Of a DNA stretch of 64,000 nt, positions 7,793-17,369 are shown in pieces. The notes under the pieces were generated by a model. It searched no databases. It worked only from the letters and a program-made list of their open reading frames with translations, and was not told the DNA's origin. The stretch comes from Bog-950 sp964615305 (GTDB lineage: Bacteria; Bacteroidota; Bacteroidia; Chitinophagales; LD1): contig CAZTNA010000004.1 in NCBI GenBank assembly GCA_964615305.1, positions 1 to 64,000 of the forward strand, in the 5' to 3' direction. Every line of letters starts with the position of its first letter. Position 1 is the first letter of the stretch. The translations under genes were made by a program, and so were the position numbers.

Positions 7793-9145
7793 ATGAAACT
7801 ATTTCAGAAATTAAAAGAGATATGGAGCATAGAAGAGTTGCGTCAGCGCATTCTGCTTACTATGGGCCTTATTCTTATTTATCGTTTAGGTACTTATATA
7901 ACGCTTCCGGGAATTAACCCAATGGCATTAGATAATGTGTCTAACCAGGGCAGTAGCGGAATCTTAGGGTTGGTAAACTTGTTTGCAGGGGGGGCGTTTT
8001 CGAGGGCATCAATTTTTGCGTTGGGTATCATGCCTTATATATCAGCTTCGATTGCGGTGCAGTTGTTAACGCTGGCTATTCCTTACTTTCAGAAATTGCA
8101 GAAAGAAGGTGAAAGCGGCCGTAGAGAGCTAAACCAATACACCCGTTTACTCACTATTGCTGTTACAGCTTTCCAGGGAGCAGGTTATGTGGTGTATTTG
8201 CGCAATGCCGATGCCGCAGCTATGGTTTCATCGCTTTCGCCTTTTCTTTTTTCGGTATCAACAGTAGTAGTACTTTCAGCCGGAACTCTTTTTGTAATGT
8301 GGATGGGGGAGAAGATTACAGATAAAGGGATTGGCAATGGTATATCACTTATTATCATGGTTGGTATCTTGGCTCGTTTCCCAAGTTCTATTTTAGAAGA
8401 GTTTACTGCACGGATTACAAAAGGCGGTTTAATCGCTTTTGTGATAGAAATGGCGTTTTTAGTTGTGGTAATTGGCGCGTGTATTCTATTGATTCAAGGT
8501 ACCCGTAGAATTCCGGTGCAGTATGCTAAACGCAATATTATTCAAGGTGGTAAAATGATGCAGGCTGGTGGAGTTCGTCAGTATTTACCATTAAAGTTAA
8601 ATGCGTCTGGAGTTATGCCAATTATCTTTGCTCAGGCAATAATGTTTTTGCCAGCTACAGTTGCTCAGTTTATTCCGGGTTTCGACCAAAACAGCAGTTT
8701 CCTTATTGCCTTTAATGATATTACATCATGGGCATATAACCTTACCTACTTTATTTTAATCGTAGCCTTTACATATTTCTACACCGCCTTGATAGTAAAC
8801 CCTACTCAAATTGCCGATGATCTTAAACGTAACAGTGGGTTTATTCCGGGAGTTAAACCCGGTAAGAAAACCGAAGAGTTTATTGATTCAGTAATTTCTC
8901 GTATTACTTTACCCGGTGCAGTATTTTTGGGAATAGTTGCGGTTCTACCGGCCATAGTAATGTTATTTGATGTAAACCGCGGTTTCGCTCTTTTCTTTGG
9001 CGGTAGCTCTATTTTGATTATGGTAGGTGTAGTTTTAGATACTTTGGCAACCATAGAAACTTATTTACTAAACCGCCACTACGATGGGCTTACCTCGTCT
9101 GGTAGAATAAAAGGAAGACAAGGATTAGCAACAGCTAGTATGTAA
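7793..9145 (+). CDS. secY: Preprotein translocase subunit SecY
   Basis: SecY is the channel of the Sec translocon in the inner membrane. The 450-residue protein has about ten hydrophobic segments and typical motifs: YRLGTYITLPGINP near the N-terminus, MPYISASIAVQLL, GKMMQAGGVRQYLPLKLNASGVMP, and the cytoplasmic loop NSGFIPGVKPG. It closes the spc gene block here. infA, rpmJ, rpsM, rpsK, rpsD, rpoA and rplQ, which usually follow, are not downstream; a strong terminator is. Confidence 0.97.
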   Translation: MKLFQKLKEIWSIEELRQRILLTMGLILIYRLGTYITLPGINPMALDNVSNQGSSGILGLVNLFAGGAFSRASIFALGIMPYISASIAVQLLTLAIPYFQKLQKEGESGRRELNQYTRLLTIAVTAFQGAGYVVYLRNADAAAMVSSLSPFLFSVSTVVVLSAGTLFVMWMGEKITDKGIGNGISLIIMVGILARFPSSILEEFTARITKGGLIAFVIEMAFLVVVIGACILLIQGTRRIPVQYAKRNIIQGGKMMQAGGVRQYLPLKLNASGVMPIIFAQAIMFLPATVAQFIPGFDQNSSFLIAFNDITSWAYNLTYFILIVAFTYFYTALIVNPTQIADDLKRNSGFIPGVKPGKKTEEFIDSVISRITLPGAVFLGIVAVLPAIVMLFDVNRGFALFFGGSSILIMVGVVLDTLATIETYLLNRHYDGLTSSGRIKGRQGLATASM

Positions 9146-9167
9146 ACAGTGGAAGAAATTTTTCAGA

Positions 9168-9200
9168 AACCCCAGTAGATTCGCTCTATTGGGGTTTTTT
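9168..9200 (+). terminator. Intrinsic terminator after secY
   Basis: AACCCCAGTAGA and TCTATTGGGGTT form a 12-bp stem (one G-U) with a TTCGC loop, followed by a T run. It marks the end of the rplE-secY operon. Confidence 0.85.
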
Positions 9201-9278
9201 ATTGGCGCTTATTGCTGATTGGTAATAGATGGGGTGAACCAAATTAAGTATTAGATAACTGAGTGCTTTATTATTTTT

Positions 9279-9632
9279 TCAAAAATATGCATCGGGTATA
9301 TGCTTAATGTTTATTCCTTTCTCTGAAATAATCACAGATAAAATATCGAACCGAACTTCGGTTTCTAAACGGTTTTGATAAAGAAACTCCTCAGCAACTT
9401 CTTTCATTAATCTTACTTTCTCTTTAGTTACAAACTCTTCAGGAAATCCGAAACGGCTAGTGCTGCGAGTTTTTACCTCGCTAAAAATTATAATTCCACT
9501 CTCACGAGAAATCACATCAATTTCAGCATGACTATGACGAAAATTACGCGCCAGAATTTCGTGCCCGGCTTTTTGTAAAAACTCAACAGCTGCATCCTCG
9601 CCCTGTTTACCTAAATCGTTGTGAGAAGCCAT
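9279..9632 (-). CDS. yraN: UPF0102/YraN family protein (predicted endonuclease fold)
   Basis: 117 residues, the usual size of the YraN family, whose fold resembles Holliday-junction resolvases and restriction-type nucleases; cellular function is unsettled. Visible motifs are GKQGEDAAVEFL, NFRHSHAEIDVIS and FSEVKTR, giving the E...D...ExK nuclease-like residues. It lies just downstream of a thioesterase gene on the same strand (17-base gap) and is convergent with secY. Confidence 0.92.
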   Translation of the reverse strand: MASHNDLGKQGEDAAVEFLQKAGHEILARNFRHSHAEIDVISRESGIIIFSEVKTRSTSRFGFPEEFVTKEKVRLMKEVAEEFLYQNRLETEVRFDILSVIISEKGINIKHIPDAYF

Positions 9633-9649
9633 GGGAGTAAAGCTAAAAA

Positions 9650-10072
9650 TTACACTCTGGCTTTAATGGCGCATGTTAATCTTGAAACACAGATTAGTTT
9701 TTTTTGATCGTCAGTTATTTCTATGTTCCAAACATGAATACTTTTACCAATGTAAACTGGTTTGGCTGTTCCGTGTACAAAGCCCTGCCGTGCGCCACGT
9801 AGATGGTTAGCATTTATCTCGATACCTACAGCCATTTCTTTGGTAACATCAATACAAAATGTAGAAGCAATGCTACCTATTGTTTCTGCCAACACACAAC
9901 TTGCGCCACCGTGTAACAAACCGAAGGGCTGAATAGTTCGTTCATTTACAGGCATTCTGGCTGTCAAAAAATCATCACCAATTTCGGTAACCTCGATTTC
10001 CAAGAAATCACCCATGTTTTTTTGTTCAACACTTTTTATGTAATCATGAGTGGGTTTTACTTTCCAAATCAT
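9650..10072 (-). CDS. Hotdog-fold acyl-CoA thioesterase (PaaI/MenI-like)
   Basis: A 140-residue protein if started at the ATG at 10072 (MIWKVKPTHDYI); an in-frame ATG at 10132 would add 20 residues without family likeness. It has the hotdog thioesterase signature with LHGGASCVLAETIGSIAS, where the HGG and the following Glu are the expected catalytic elements. Members hydrolyse acyl-CoA such as 1,4-dihydroxy-2-naphthoyl-CoA (menaquinone pathway) or phenylacetyl-CoA intermediates. Substrate cannot be decided from context. yraN follows on the same strand. Confidence 0.85.
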   Translation of the reverse strand: MIWKVKPTHDYIKSVEQKNMGDFLEIEVTEIGDDFLTARMPVNERTIQPFGLLHGGASCVLAETIGSIASTFCIDVTKEMAVGIEINANHLRGARQGFVHGTAKPVYIGKSIHVWNIEITDDQKKLICVSRLTCAIKARV

Positions 10073-10254
10073 TGCGTTTATTTTAGTTGCAATTATAGAA
10101 CGTAGATTTTCATAATTGCAAATTGTTGTCATGATTTTATGCTGGGTTGCCTAAGTTGTGATGTAGGAAGCAGTATAGATTTAGCGGTAGGAGACTTTTG
10201 ACGATGCCCCAACATTAATCTTAGTAACAATGGTGATAAGCATTTCATCTTTCC

Positions 10255-10262
10255 TATACTTG
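10255..10262 (+). promoter_or_regulatory. Possible -7 element of the saccharopine dehydrogenase-like gene
   Basis: TATACTTG matches TAnnTTTG at 7 of 8 positions and ends only 7 bases before the ATG at 10270. If used, the mRNA would have almost no leader. No good -33 element is seen. Confidence 0.3.
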
Positions 10263-10269
10263 TAGCGCA

Positions 10270-11562
10270 ATGCGTAACATTCTCATTTTAGGAGCAGGCA
10301 AATCGTCAGGCGTGTTAATAGACTACCTGGTACAACGAGCTGCACACCAAAACTGGCAGGTAACAGTTGCCGACATTTCACAAAATCATGCATTGCAAAA
10401 AACTAAAGGCAGAGATTTCACAAATGCGGTAGCATTTGATTTTTACAATGAAGCAAGCCGCAAACAACTGATAACAGGGGCTGACATAGTAATTTCTATG
10501 CTGCCTGCCACCATGCACTTGCCCGTAGCTGAAGATTGTATTGAACTCAAAAAAAACTTGGTTACACCTTCTTACATCAGCGATGCTATGCGCAATCTTC
10601 ACGAAAAGGTACAGAAGAAGAAGCTGATTTTTATGAATGAAGTAGGGCTTGACCCGGGCATAGACCACATGAGTTCTATGCAGATGATTGATAAACTGAA
10701 AGCTGAAGGCAAAGTGATAACAGGGTACAAATCGCACTGTGGTGGTTTAGTAGCCCCCGATAGTGATGATAACCTGTGGCATTACAAGTTTACATGGAAC
10801 CCACGCAATGTAATTTTGGCGGGTCAGGGCGAGGGCGAAATTCAGTGGCTGCAAAGTGGTAAAAAGAAACTGGTTACTTACGAAAAACTCTTCACCTATA
10901 CATCTGAAGTTAAACTTCACCGTTTTGGAAAGTTTGAGAGCTACCCTAACCGAGACTCGTTAAAATACATAACTGAGTACGGTTTGAAAGGGGTGAAGAC
11001 TATGTATAGGGGTACACTACGCAAGCCTCCGTTTTGCAAAGGTTGGAACGCACTTGTTCAACTTGGTTTTACTAACCGCAAGGAACGACTTACACACAAA
11101 CTGATGGAGGAAGTAAAGGAATTAATGATGGGCAAAGAAATAATTGCTGATAAGCAGATTCACCAAATGCTACTGAGTACAGCTGTTATTCCTATGCTGT
11201 CTCTGTATAAAGATAAATGGATTACTCCATCAGATTTTCTTCAACACGTGCTAGAGCATACTTGGACCATGCAGCAGAACGATAAAGATATGGTGGTAAT
11301 GATTCACGAAATAGAGTATTCGGGTAAAAGTGGGCGAGGAAAAAAAACATTGCAGTCATCGTTAGTTTGTATAGGCAAAGATGCAGAACATACTGCTATG
11401 TCTATGACAGTTGGTTTGCCGGTTGGCATGGTAGCCAAAATGATTTTAAATGGAGATATAAAAACGAAAGGTGTATTAATGCCTAAGTTTAAAGAAGTGT
11501 ATGATCCCGTTCTGAATGAGCTAAAAGATTATGGTATTGTTTTTACAGAAAAAACAGTTTGA
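10270..11562 (+). CDS. Saccharopine dehydrogenase-like protein (LYS9/LKR-SDH type)
   Basis: 430 residues with an N-terminal NAD(P)-binding Rossmann fold (ILGAGKSSGVLIDYL) and the saccharopine dehydrogenase C-terminal domain (NEVGLDPGIDHMSSM, then HCGGLVAPDSDDNLWHYKFT). These enzymes interconvert saccharopine with aminoadipate semialdehyde plus glutamate. In bacteria this is usually part of lysine breakdown, and the family also includes other substrates. No lysine-ketoglutarate reductase is nearby. A DinB-like gene follows by 23 bases. Family call is strong; substrate is inferred. Confidence 0.88.
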   Translation: MRNILILGAGKSSGVLIDYLVQRAAHQNWQVTVADISQNHALQKTKGRDFTNAVAFDFYNEASRKQLITGADIVISMLPATMHLPVAEDCIELKKNLVTPSYISDAMRNLHEKVQKKKLIFMNEVGLDPGIDHMSSMQMIDKLKAEGKVITGYKSHCGGLVAPDSDDNLWHYKFTWNPRNVILAGQGEGEIQWLQSGKKKLVTYEKLFTYTSEVKLHRFGKFESYPNRDSLKYITEYGLKGVKTMYRGTLRKPPFCKGWNALVQLGFTNRKERLTHKLMEEVKELMMGKEIIADKQIHQMLLSTAVIPMLSLYKDKWITPSDFLQHVLEHTWTMQQNDKDMVVMIHEIEYSGKSGRGKKTLQSSLVCIGKDAEHTAMSMTVGLPVGMVAKMILNGDIKTKGVLMPKFKEVYDPVLNELKDYGIVFTEKTV

Positions 11563-11585
11563 TTCCACAGCCCTAAGCACTACAC

Positions 11586-12086
11586 ATGTACAGAACAATT
11601 ATAGATTTTGTGAACGATTGGAGCTACGAAAGCGAGAACACACTTAAGCTTTTTAAGAATCTTACCAATGAGTCGCTTGATAAGAAACTGCACAATAAAG
11701 TACGTACTATTGGCTTTTTGTCATGGCATATTACGCATACTATTAAAGAAATGATGGAGCGAACCGGCTTAAATATTGGAGGTAAGCCGCAGGAAAATTA
11801 CAACGGAGAAACAGTTGTTGAAATTTGTAACACGTACAAACTTTCATCAGAAAGCTTACTGCACGAGATACAACAGAATTGGACTGATGCATCGCTGAAC
11901 GAAGAAGATGAAATGTATGGCAGCAAATGGAAGCGCGGAGTTACACTGCATATTCTCATCACACATCAGGCACATCACCGGGGCGAGTTGATTGTGCTAA
12001 TGCGATTAAATGAATTACCAGTTGCCGGCATGTATGGTCCGAGTTATGAAGAGTGGAAAACATACGGTATGGAACCGTTGAAATAG
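11586..12086 (+). CDS. DinB family protein
   Basis: 166 residues, a four-helix bundle of the DinB/YfiT superfamily. Histidines in the expected metal positions are visible: WHITHTIKEM near residue 50 and HQAHHRGELIVLMRLNELPV near residue 130. Members are metal-dependent, some act as thiol transferases, but most have no known substrate. It lies between the saccharopine dehydrogenase-like gene and pccB-like gene with short gaps, suggesting one transcript. Confidence 0.85.
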   Translation: MYRTIIDFVNDWSYESENTLKLFKNLTNESLDKKLHNKVRTIGFLSWHITHTIKEMMERTGLNIGGKPQENYNGETVVEICNTYKLSSESLLHEIQQNWTDASLNEEDEMYGSKWKRGVTLHILITHQAHHRGELIVLMRLNELPVAGMYGPSYEEWKTYGMEPLK

Positions 12087-12104
12087 AAAAATCTATATAA
12101 AGGT

Positions 12105-13646
12105 ATGAAAGAACAGTTGCAAAGATTGAACAATAAACAAGTGCAAGCACTACTTGGTGGTGGACAAAAGCGTATTGATGACCAACATAAAAAAGGGAAA
12201 CTTACAGCACGTGAGCGGATAGGTTTATTGCTCGATGAAGGAAGCTTTGAAGAAATAGGTATGATGGTGGAACATCGGGCAAAAGATTTTGGCATTGATA
12301 AAGAAGTGTACCTGGGAGATGGTGTAGTAACAGGTTATGGAACTATTAACGGAAGGTTAGTGTATGTGTTTTCTCAAGATTTTACTGTGTTTGGCGGATC
12401 TCTTTCAGAAACACACGCTGAAAAAATATGTAAGATCATGGATCTTGCTATGAAGAATGGCGCCCCCGTAATTGGCCTAAATGATTCAGGAGGCGCGCGG
12501 ATTCAGGAAGGTGTAGTTTCATTGGGCGGTTATGCCGATATTTTTTACCGTAACACAATTGCCAGCGGAGTAGTACCTCAAATATCTGCCATATTAGGAC
12601 CGTGTGCAGGAGGTGCAGTTTACTCACCGGCCATTACAGATTTTATTATGATGGTGGAGCATACGAGTTATATGTTTGTAACCGGTCCAAACGTGGTAAA
12701 AACGGTAACGCACGAAGATGTTACCAGTGAAGAATTGGGCGGGGCCTCAGCGCATGGAGCTAAAAGCGGAGTTACTCATTTTACATACCCTAATGAGGTA
12801 GAGTGTATAAATTCAATAAAAAAACTGCTCAGCTACATTCCACAAAATTGCGATGAGCAAGTTGCGCTGCTTGATTACGAATTAGGCGATGAAACTCGGA
12901 TAAAGCTAAACTCAATTATTCCTGCCAATCCCAATCAGCCGTATGATATTCGAGAAATTATTTTCGAACTAGCAGATATTGATTCTTTTTTTGAAGTGCA
13001 TAAAGATTATGCAGAGAATATTGTGGTTGGTTTTGCGCGCATTGGCGGTAGAAGTATAGGTGTAGTTGCTAACCAGCCTGCTGTGTTAGCCGGTGTGTTA
13101 GATATTAATTCTTCTAAGAAAGGCGCACGCTTTGTTCGTTTTTGTGATTGCTTCAATATACCTCTGCTTACTTTGGTAGATGTTCCCGGTTTTTTGCCAG
13201 GCACAGATCAAGAGTGGCATGGCATTATTTCAAACGGTGCTAAATTATTGTACGCATTTAGCGAAGCCACAGTGCCCAAAATTACAGTGATAGTCCGCAA
13301 AGCTTACGGAGGTGCGTATGATGTTATGAACAGTAAGCATATTGGTGCCGATATGAATTATGCATGGCCCAACGCAGAAATTGCTGTTATGGGAGCAAAG
13401 GGTGCTGCTGAAATTATTTTTAAGAAAGAAATTTCTGCAGCGGCTGATAAGGATGAAAAACTTAAAGAAGTGGTGGAAGTATATGCAGAAAACTTTGCCA
13501 ATCCATACAAGGCAGCGGCAAGAGGATTTGTAGATGAGGTAATTGAGCCTTCACAAACTCGCGCAAAACTCATTCGTGCATTTGCTATGACGGAGAATAA
13601 AGCAGTAAAACTTCCACGCAAAAAACACGGAAACATTCCTCTTTGA
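12105..13646 (+). CDS. Acyl-CoA carboxylase beta subunit (propionyl-CoA carboxylase type)
   Basis: 513 residues, the carboxyltransferase half of a biotin-dependent acyl-CoA carboxylase, moving CO2 from biotin to propionyl- or acetyl-CoA. Family signatures are KGKLTARERI, DSGGARIQEGV, GPCAGGAVYSPA (oxyanion-hole glycines), VDVPGFLPGTDQEWHGII and RKAYGGAYDVMNSKH. The alpha (biotin carboxylase) and biotin carrier subunits are not in the window, so substrate is uncertain; propionyl-CoA is the commonest for this length. It is convergent with the phosphatase gene. Confidence 0.93.
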   Translation: MKEQLQRLNNKQVQALLGGGQKRIDDQHKKGKLTARERIGLLLDEGSFEEIGMMVEHRAKDFGIDKEVYLGDGVVTGYGTINGRLVYVFSQDFTVFGGSLSETHAEKICKIMDLAMKNGAPVIGLNDSGGARIQEGVVSLGGYADIFYRNTIASGVVPQISAILGPCAGGAVYSPAITDFIMMVEHTSYMFVTGPNVVKTVTHEDVTSEELGGASAHGAKSGVTHFTYPNEVECINSIKKLLSYIPQNCDEQVALLDYELGDETRIKLNSIIPANPNQPYDIREIIFELADIDSFFEVHKDYAENIVVGFARIGGRSIGVVANQPAVLAGVLDINSSKKGARFVRFCDCFNIPLLTLVDVPGFLPGTDQEWHGIISNGAKLLYAFSEATVPKITVIVRKAYGGAYDVMNSKHIGADMNYAWPNAEIAVMGAKGAAEIIFKKEISAAADKDEKLKEVVEVYAENFANPYKAAARGFVDEVIEPSQTRAKLIRAFAMTENKAVKLPRKKHGNIPL

Positions 13647-13652
13647 AGCAGC

Positions 13653-14912
13653 TTACTTAAATCTAAGCGTTAGAAGCGTAATGTCGTCATCAAAATCAGT
13701 ATCCTGCATAAAAGCCATTACATGGTCGAGAAGTTTGGTGTTAAAATCAGTTAGTGAGAGTGCAGAGTTTTGGTTGGTAAATCCTACCAATCCTTCAATT
13801 TCATATAGTTTGCCATCGTTGTTGGTGGCTTCACTTAACCCATCGGTATAGTTTACTAGTATGGAACCGGGTTCGGTTTTTACCTCGCCATAATTGATGT
13901 ATGGCAACGAATCGAACATGCCAAGAATGGTGCATCCCTTATCAAGCAATTGTATTTCGCCATTGGTATGAAGTATAGAAGGGTTGTGGCCGGCATTTAC
14001 ATACGTAAGCACCCTTGTTTTTTGGTTGTAGGTAGCAATAAACAAGGTAATAAATTTTTCCCCTTTTGTAATTTCTAGCACCTTGCTGTTGAGCACTTCA
14101 ATAAATTGTTGCAACGAATACCTGCGGGTTAGAAGTATGCGCATGTTTGCCTGAAAATTGGCCATTAGAATTGCCGCAGGAATACCTTTACCTGAAATAT
14201 CGCTTATACAGAAAGCAATTTCATTTTCGTTAATCTGAACAAAGTCGTAGTAATCGCCCCCAATATTTTTATGAGGCTTATAGAATGCCGAAGCTTCGAT
14301 ATGTTCATTGTTAGGCAATTTAGATGGAACTAATAGGTTCTGCATGTCAGCAGCCAGTTTCAACTCCTTTTGCATCACTAACTGATCAATCTGACTTTTG
14401 AAGAGTTTTTTGTTTTCGTTCGCCACCACTATTACGTTAGTAATGGTTTGAATAAACTTTAGCTTTTCTTCTTTTGTGTCGCTGCTGTCGTTACCAAATG
14501 CACCCATGAGTGCGAAACCTATTGGCTCTTTTTTGTGGGTTACAGGTATAAGAAACTCAAAACCGCTCAGCACCTCATCTTTTATAGCTGCCACCGGAGT
14601 GGTGTAGCTAAACGGGGTAAACTTGGTTTGCACTTCATAGTTTAACACGCTTCCAGGCAATTCTCCGGGTGTTATGCAAATCCATTTGTCATCTACTTCT
14701 TTAATAAACAATGCAATTTGTTTAACCCCTAACTGCGCATGTAATATATTTTCGTAAATGCGTGCTAATGCAGTTATAGGCATATTATTGTTAACCGCAC
14801 GCGTAATTTCAAGCAGCGAATCTATCTGTTGTTGCTTAATGGCCAGTAAACGTTCAGTGCCGCTCAGTCTTTTCTTAAAAAAGTCAAGTTCCGAAAATTG
14901 TTGTTCGCTCAT
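13653..14912 (-). CDS. GAF-domain PP2C (SpoIIE/RsbU-type) serine phosphatase
   Basis: 419 residues: an N-terminal coiled coil (about 5-40), a GAF-like sensory domain (about 45-175), a linker helix, and a SpoIIE/RsbU phosphatase domain from about 190 with NIGGDYYDF, CISDISGKGIPAAILMA, TYVNAGHNPS, VNYTDGLSEA and the terminal DDDITLLTLRFK. The acidic metal-binding residues are present. Such enzymes usually dephosphorylate anti-sigma antagonists or STAS proteins. No STAS or anti-sigma partner is adjacent, so the target is unknown. Confidence 0.9.
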   Translation of the reverse strand: MSEQQFSELDFFKKRLSGTERLLAIKQQQIDSLLEITRAVNNNMPITALARIYENILHAQLGVKQIALFIKEVDDKWICITPGELPGSVLNYEVQTKFTPFSYTTPVAAIKDEVLSGFEFLIPVTHKKEPIGFALMGAFGNDSSDTKEEKLKFIQTITNVIVVANENKKLFKSQIDQLVMQKELKLAADMQNLLVPSKLPNNEHIEASAFYKPHKNIGGDYYDFVQINENEIAFCISDISGKGIPAAILMANFQANMRILLTRRYSLQQFIEVLNSKVLEITKGEKFITLFIATYNQKTRVLTYVNAGHNPSILHTNGEIQLLDKGCTILGMFDSLPYINYGEVKTEPGSILVNYTDGLSEATNNDGKLYEIEGLVGFTNQNSALSLTDFNTKLLDHVMAFMQDTDFDDDITLLTLRFK

Positions 14913-15059
14913 CAGTAGTGCTTACTGCTTTATTAGTGGTATGAATGTATGAATTCCCGTTTATGAAGCATATCAAATTTGAGTTTTTGGTTTTTGAAAA
15001 ATAAGCCAAGGCGGAAATTCCTTTTGAAATAGCATATTCGCCTGAAAAACATCTACGTT

Positions 15060-16352
15060 ATGCGTTATCAACCTGAGTCATCTGAATTGTTTAAACTGAA
15101 CAGGAAAAACTTTGTTCGCCAGATGAAGAAAAATTCTTTAGCTGTTTTTATAAGTAATGACACACCAACAAGAAGTGCAGATTCATCTTATAAATGGAGG
15201 CAGAACCCCGATTTGTTTTACATGAGTGGTATTGATCAGGAAGAAACCTACCTCATTTTATTTCCTGATGCACCTGAAGAAAAGTATCGTGAGATACTTT
15301 TTGTACGAAAGACAAGCGAACTCATTATGGTTTGGGAAGGCAAAAAACATACTATTGTAGAAGCACGTAATTTATCAGGTGTAAATGAAGTCTATTGGAA
15401 CGATTCATTTTATGATGTTTTTAATATGCTTATGCATTATGCCAATACTGTTTATTTGAATACAAATGAGCACGACCGAAGCATTAGTATGGGCGAAGCT
15501 TGTGAAGTTAAGTTTGCTCGTAGCATTGTCAATGATTTTCCGTTACACCGCTACGAACGAAGCGCTCCCATTATGCATGAGTTACGCACTATTAAGTCAA
15601 CAGCAGAAGTTAAGCTGCTGAGCAAAGCAATTGACATCACTAATAAAGGATTTTTACGAGCTCTCAAGTTCATTAAGCCAGGAGTGTGGGAATATGAAGT
15701 GGAAGCTGAACTTACGCATGAGTACATTGTGAACCGAGGCACCGGACACGCCTATGAGCCAATTGTTGCAACTGGGGAAAATGCTTGTGTACTGCATTAT
15801 GTAAGTAACAATGCTCAGTGCAAAGCAGGTGACTTGTTGCTGATGGACTGTGCCGCGGAGTATGGTAACTACAATGCCGACCTTACACGTACAGTGCCAG
15901 TGAGTGGTAAGTTCACAGCACGACAAAAGAAAGTTTACAATGCTGTTTTGAGAGTTCACCGGCAGGCAGCAGCCTTGATGCGTCCTGGCATTACGCTTAC
16001 CGAGTTAAATGATGAAGTGCGTTTAATTATGGAAAGTGAACTTATTGACTTGCGTTTGATACGTAAGAGCGAAGTAGCCAAGCAAGACAAGAGCAATCCA
16101 CTTTATAAGAAGTATTTTCCACATGGCACTGCGCACTTTTTAGGGTTAGATGTACACGATGTGGGCAACAGATTCGCCAAGCTAAAAGCCGGTGCGGTAC
16201 TCACTTGCGAACCGGGGATATATATACGGGAAGAGAAATTGGGCATACGTATTGAGAATAACTTGTTGGTTACAAAAGATAAACCTGTTGATCTTATGGC
16301 ATATATTGCCATTGAAGCAGAAGAGATTGAATCAATAATGAATAGCAAATAA
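15060..16352 (+). CDS. pepP: Xaa-Pro aminopeptidase (aminopeptidase P, M24B)
   Basis: 430 residues: an N-terminal creatinase-like domain and a C-terminal pita-bread metallopeptidase domain. The dimetal ligands are recognisable in MDCAAEYGNYNADLTRT (two Asp), HGTAHFLGLDVHDVG (His), CEPGIYI (Glu) and IRIENNLLV (Glu). It removes N-terminal residues preceding proline. No signal peptide is visible, so a cytosolic location is likely. pssA follows 8 bases later. Confidence 0.93.
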   Translation: MRYQPESSELFKLNRKNFVRQMKKNSLAVFISNDTPTRSADSSYKWRQNPDLFYMSGIDQEETYLILFPDAPEEKYREILFVRKTSELIMVWEGKKHTIVEARNLSGVNEVYWNDSFYDVFNMLMHYANTVYLNTNEHDRSISMGEACEVKFARSIVNDFPLHRYERSAPIMHELRTIKSTAEVKLLSKAIDITNKGFLRALKFIKPGVWEYEVEAELTHEYIVNRGTGHAYEPIVATGENACVLHYVSNNAQCKAGDLLLMDCAAEYGNYNADLTRTVPVSGKFTARQKKVYNAVLRVHRQAAALMRPGITLTELNDEVRLIMESELIDLRLIRKSEVAKQDKSNPLYKKYFPHGTAHFLGLDVHDVGNRFAKLKAGAVLTCEPGIYIREEKLGIRIENNLLVTKDKPVDLMAYIAIEAEEIESIMNSK

Positions 16353-16360
16353 TCAGCCAC

Positions 16361-17089
16361 TTGAGTATTCTGCCACTCTTTAACCTTGCTAATATGCTTA
16401 CGCTGCTAAACTTGTTTAGCGGCTGCGCAGCAGTGGTATTTTTGTTTACTTATCGAATGGAGTGGGTACCACTTTGTGTATTCATATCGCTGATAGCTGA
16501 TTTTTTTGATGGTTTTGCAGCTCGGTTCACAAAATCATCCACTGAACTTGGTAAGCAACTCGACTCGTTAGCCGATGTGGTAAGTTTTGGTTTTGTGCCG
16601 GGGGCTATTCTCTTTCAACTCTTGCTCATGAAAAACGAATCTGCCGAAGCAGTAGTAACTGCCAACAGAATATACGCTTATAGTGCGCCTGCATTTGTAG
16701 TAACACTGTTTGCTGCTCTTCGGTTGGCAAAATTCAATATTGATACTCGCCAAACTACTGGTTTTATAGGATTGGCTACACCAGCCGCCACCATGTTTGT
16801 TGTAGGCTTGCTTTTGATTATACAACACAATTCATTTGGATTAGCCGCACAACTTATGTCAAACGTTGTATTGTACAGCACTATTGCTGGTTTATCGTTG
16901 CTGATGGTAGCAGAGCTGCCTATGTTTGGCTTTAAGTTTAAAAACTTTGGTTGGCCGGGAAACGAAATCCGCTACCTGTTTATAATTGTATCGCTAGGTT
17001 TGGTGCTTGCTTTTAAATTCGCAGCGGTTTCTCTAATAATAATACTTTATGTTATTGTTTCTATAACCCAAAAAATATTTAACCGATGA
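16361..17089 (+). CDS. pssA: CDP-diacylglycerol-serine O-phosphatidyltransferase
   Basis: 242-residue membrane enzyme making phosphatidylserine, the precursor of phosphatidylethanolamine. The CDP-alcohol phosphotransferase motif DG-x2-AR-x8-G-x3-D-x3-D is seen in DGFAARFTKSSTELGKQLDS followed by LAD at about 50-72. The protein has about eight hydrophobic segments. The start is probably the TTG at 16361 (MSILPLFNLANMLTLLNLF); an ATG at 16394 would cut 11 residues. Its end overlaps purS by 4 bases, so the two are translationally coupled. Confidence 0.9.
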   Translation: MSILPLFNLANMLTLLNLFSGCAAVVFLFTYRMEWVPLCVFISLIADFFDGFAARFTKSSTELGKQLDSLADVVSFGFVPGAILFQLLLMKNESAEAVVTANRIYAYSAPAFVVTLFAALRLAKFNIDTRQTTGFIGLATPAATMFVVGLLLIIQHNSFGLAAQLMSNVVLYSTIAGLSLLMVAELPMFGFKFKNFGWPGNEIRYLFIIVSLGLVLAFKFAAVSLIIILYVIVSITQKIFNR

Positions 17090-17337
17090 ATTTCCGAGCT
17101 GAAATAGATGTAATGCCTCTAAAAGAACTGCTAGACCCTCAAGGCAAAGCCGTAGCACACGGCCTACAAAAAATGAGTTTCGATGGAGTGGCGGACGTGC
17201 GTGTTGGTAAGCACATAACCATTAAGCTAAAAGCTGCCAGTAAGGAGGATGCCAGTGCGCAGGTTGAAAACGCTTGCAGAAAGGTACTTGCCAACCCAAT
17301 TATGGAGGGCTACAAGTTTGAGATTGTTGCTGAGTAA
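17086..17337 (+). CDS. purS: Phosphoribosylformylglycinamidine synthase subunit PurS
   Basis: 83 residues, the small subunit that bridges PurL and PurQ in the fourth step of purine synthesis. The motif LLDPQGKAVAHGLQ and the C-terminal CRKVLANPIMEGYKFEI are characteristic. purL and purQ are not nearby; here it is wedged between pssA (4-base ATGA overlap) and rsmI. Confidence 0.92.
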   Translation: MNFRAEIDVMPLKELLDPQGKAVAHGLQKMSFDGVADVRVGKHITIKLKAASKEDASAQVENACRKVLANPIMEGYKFEIVAE

Positions 17338-17369
17338 CAACTATTTTAATTTCTAAACCGGGTTTTAAA

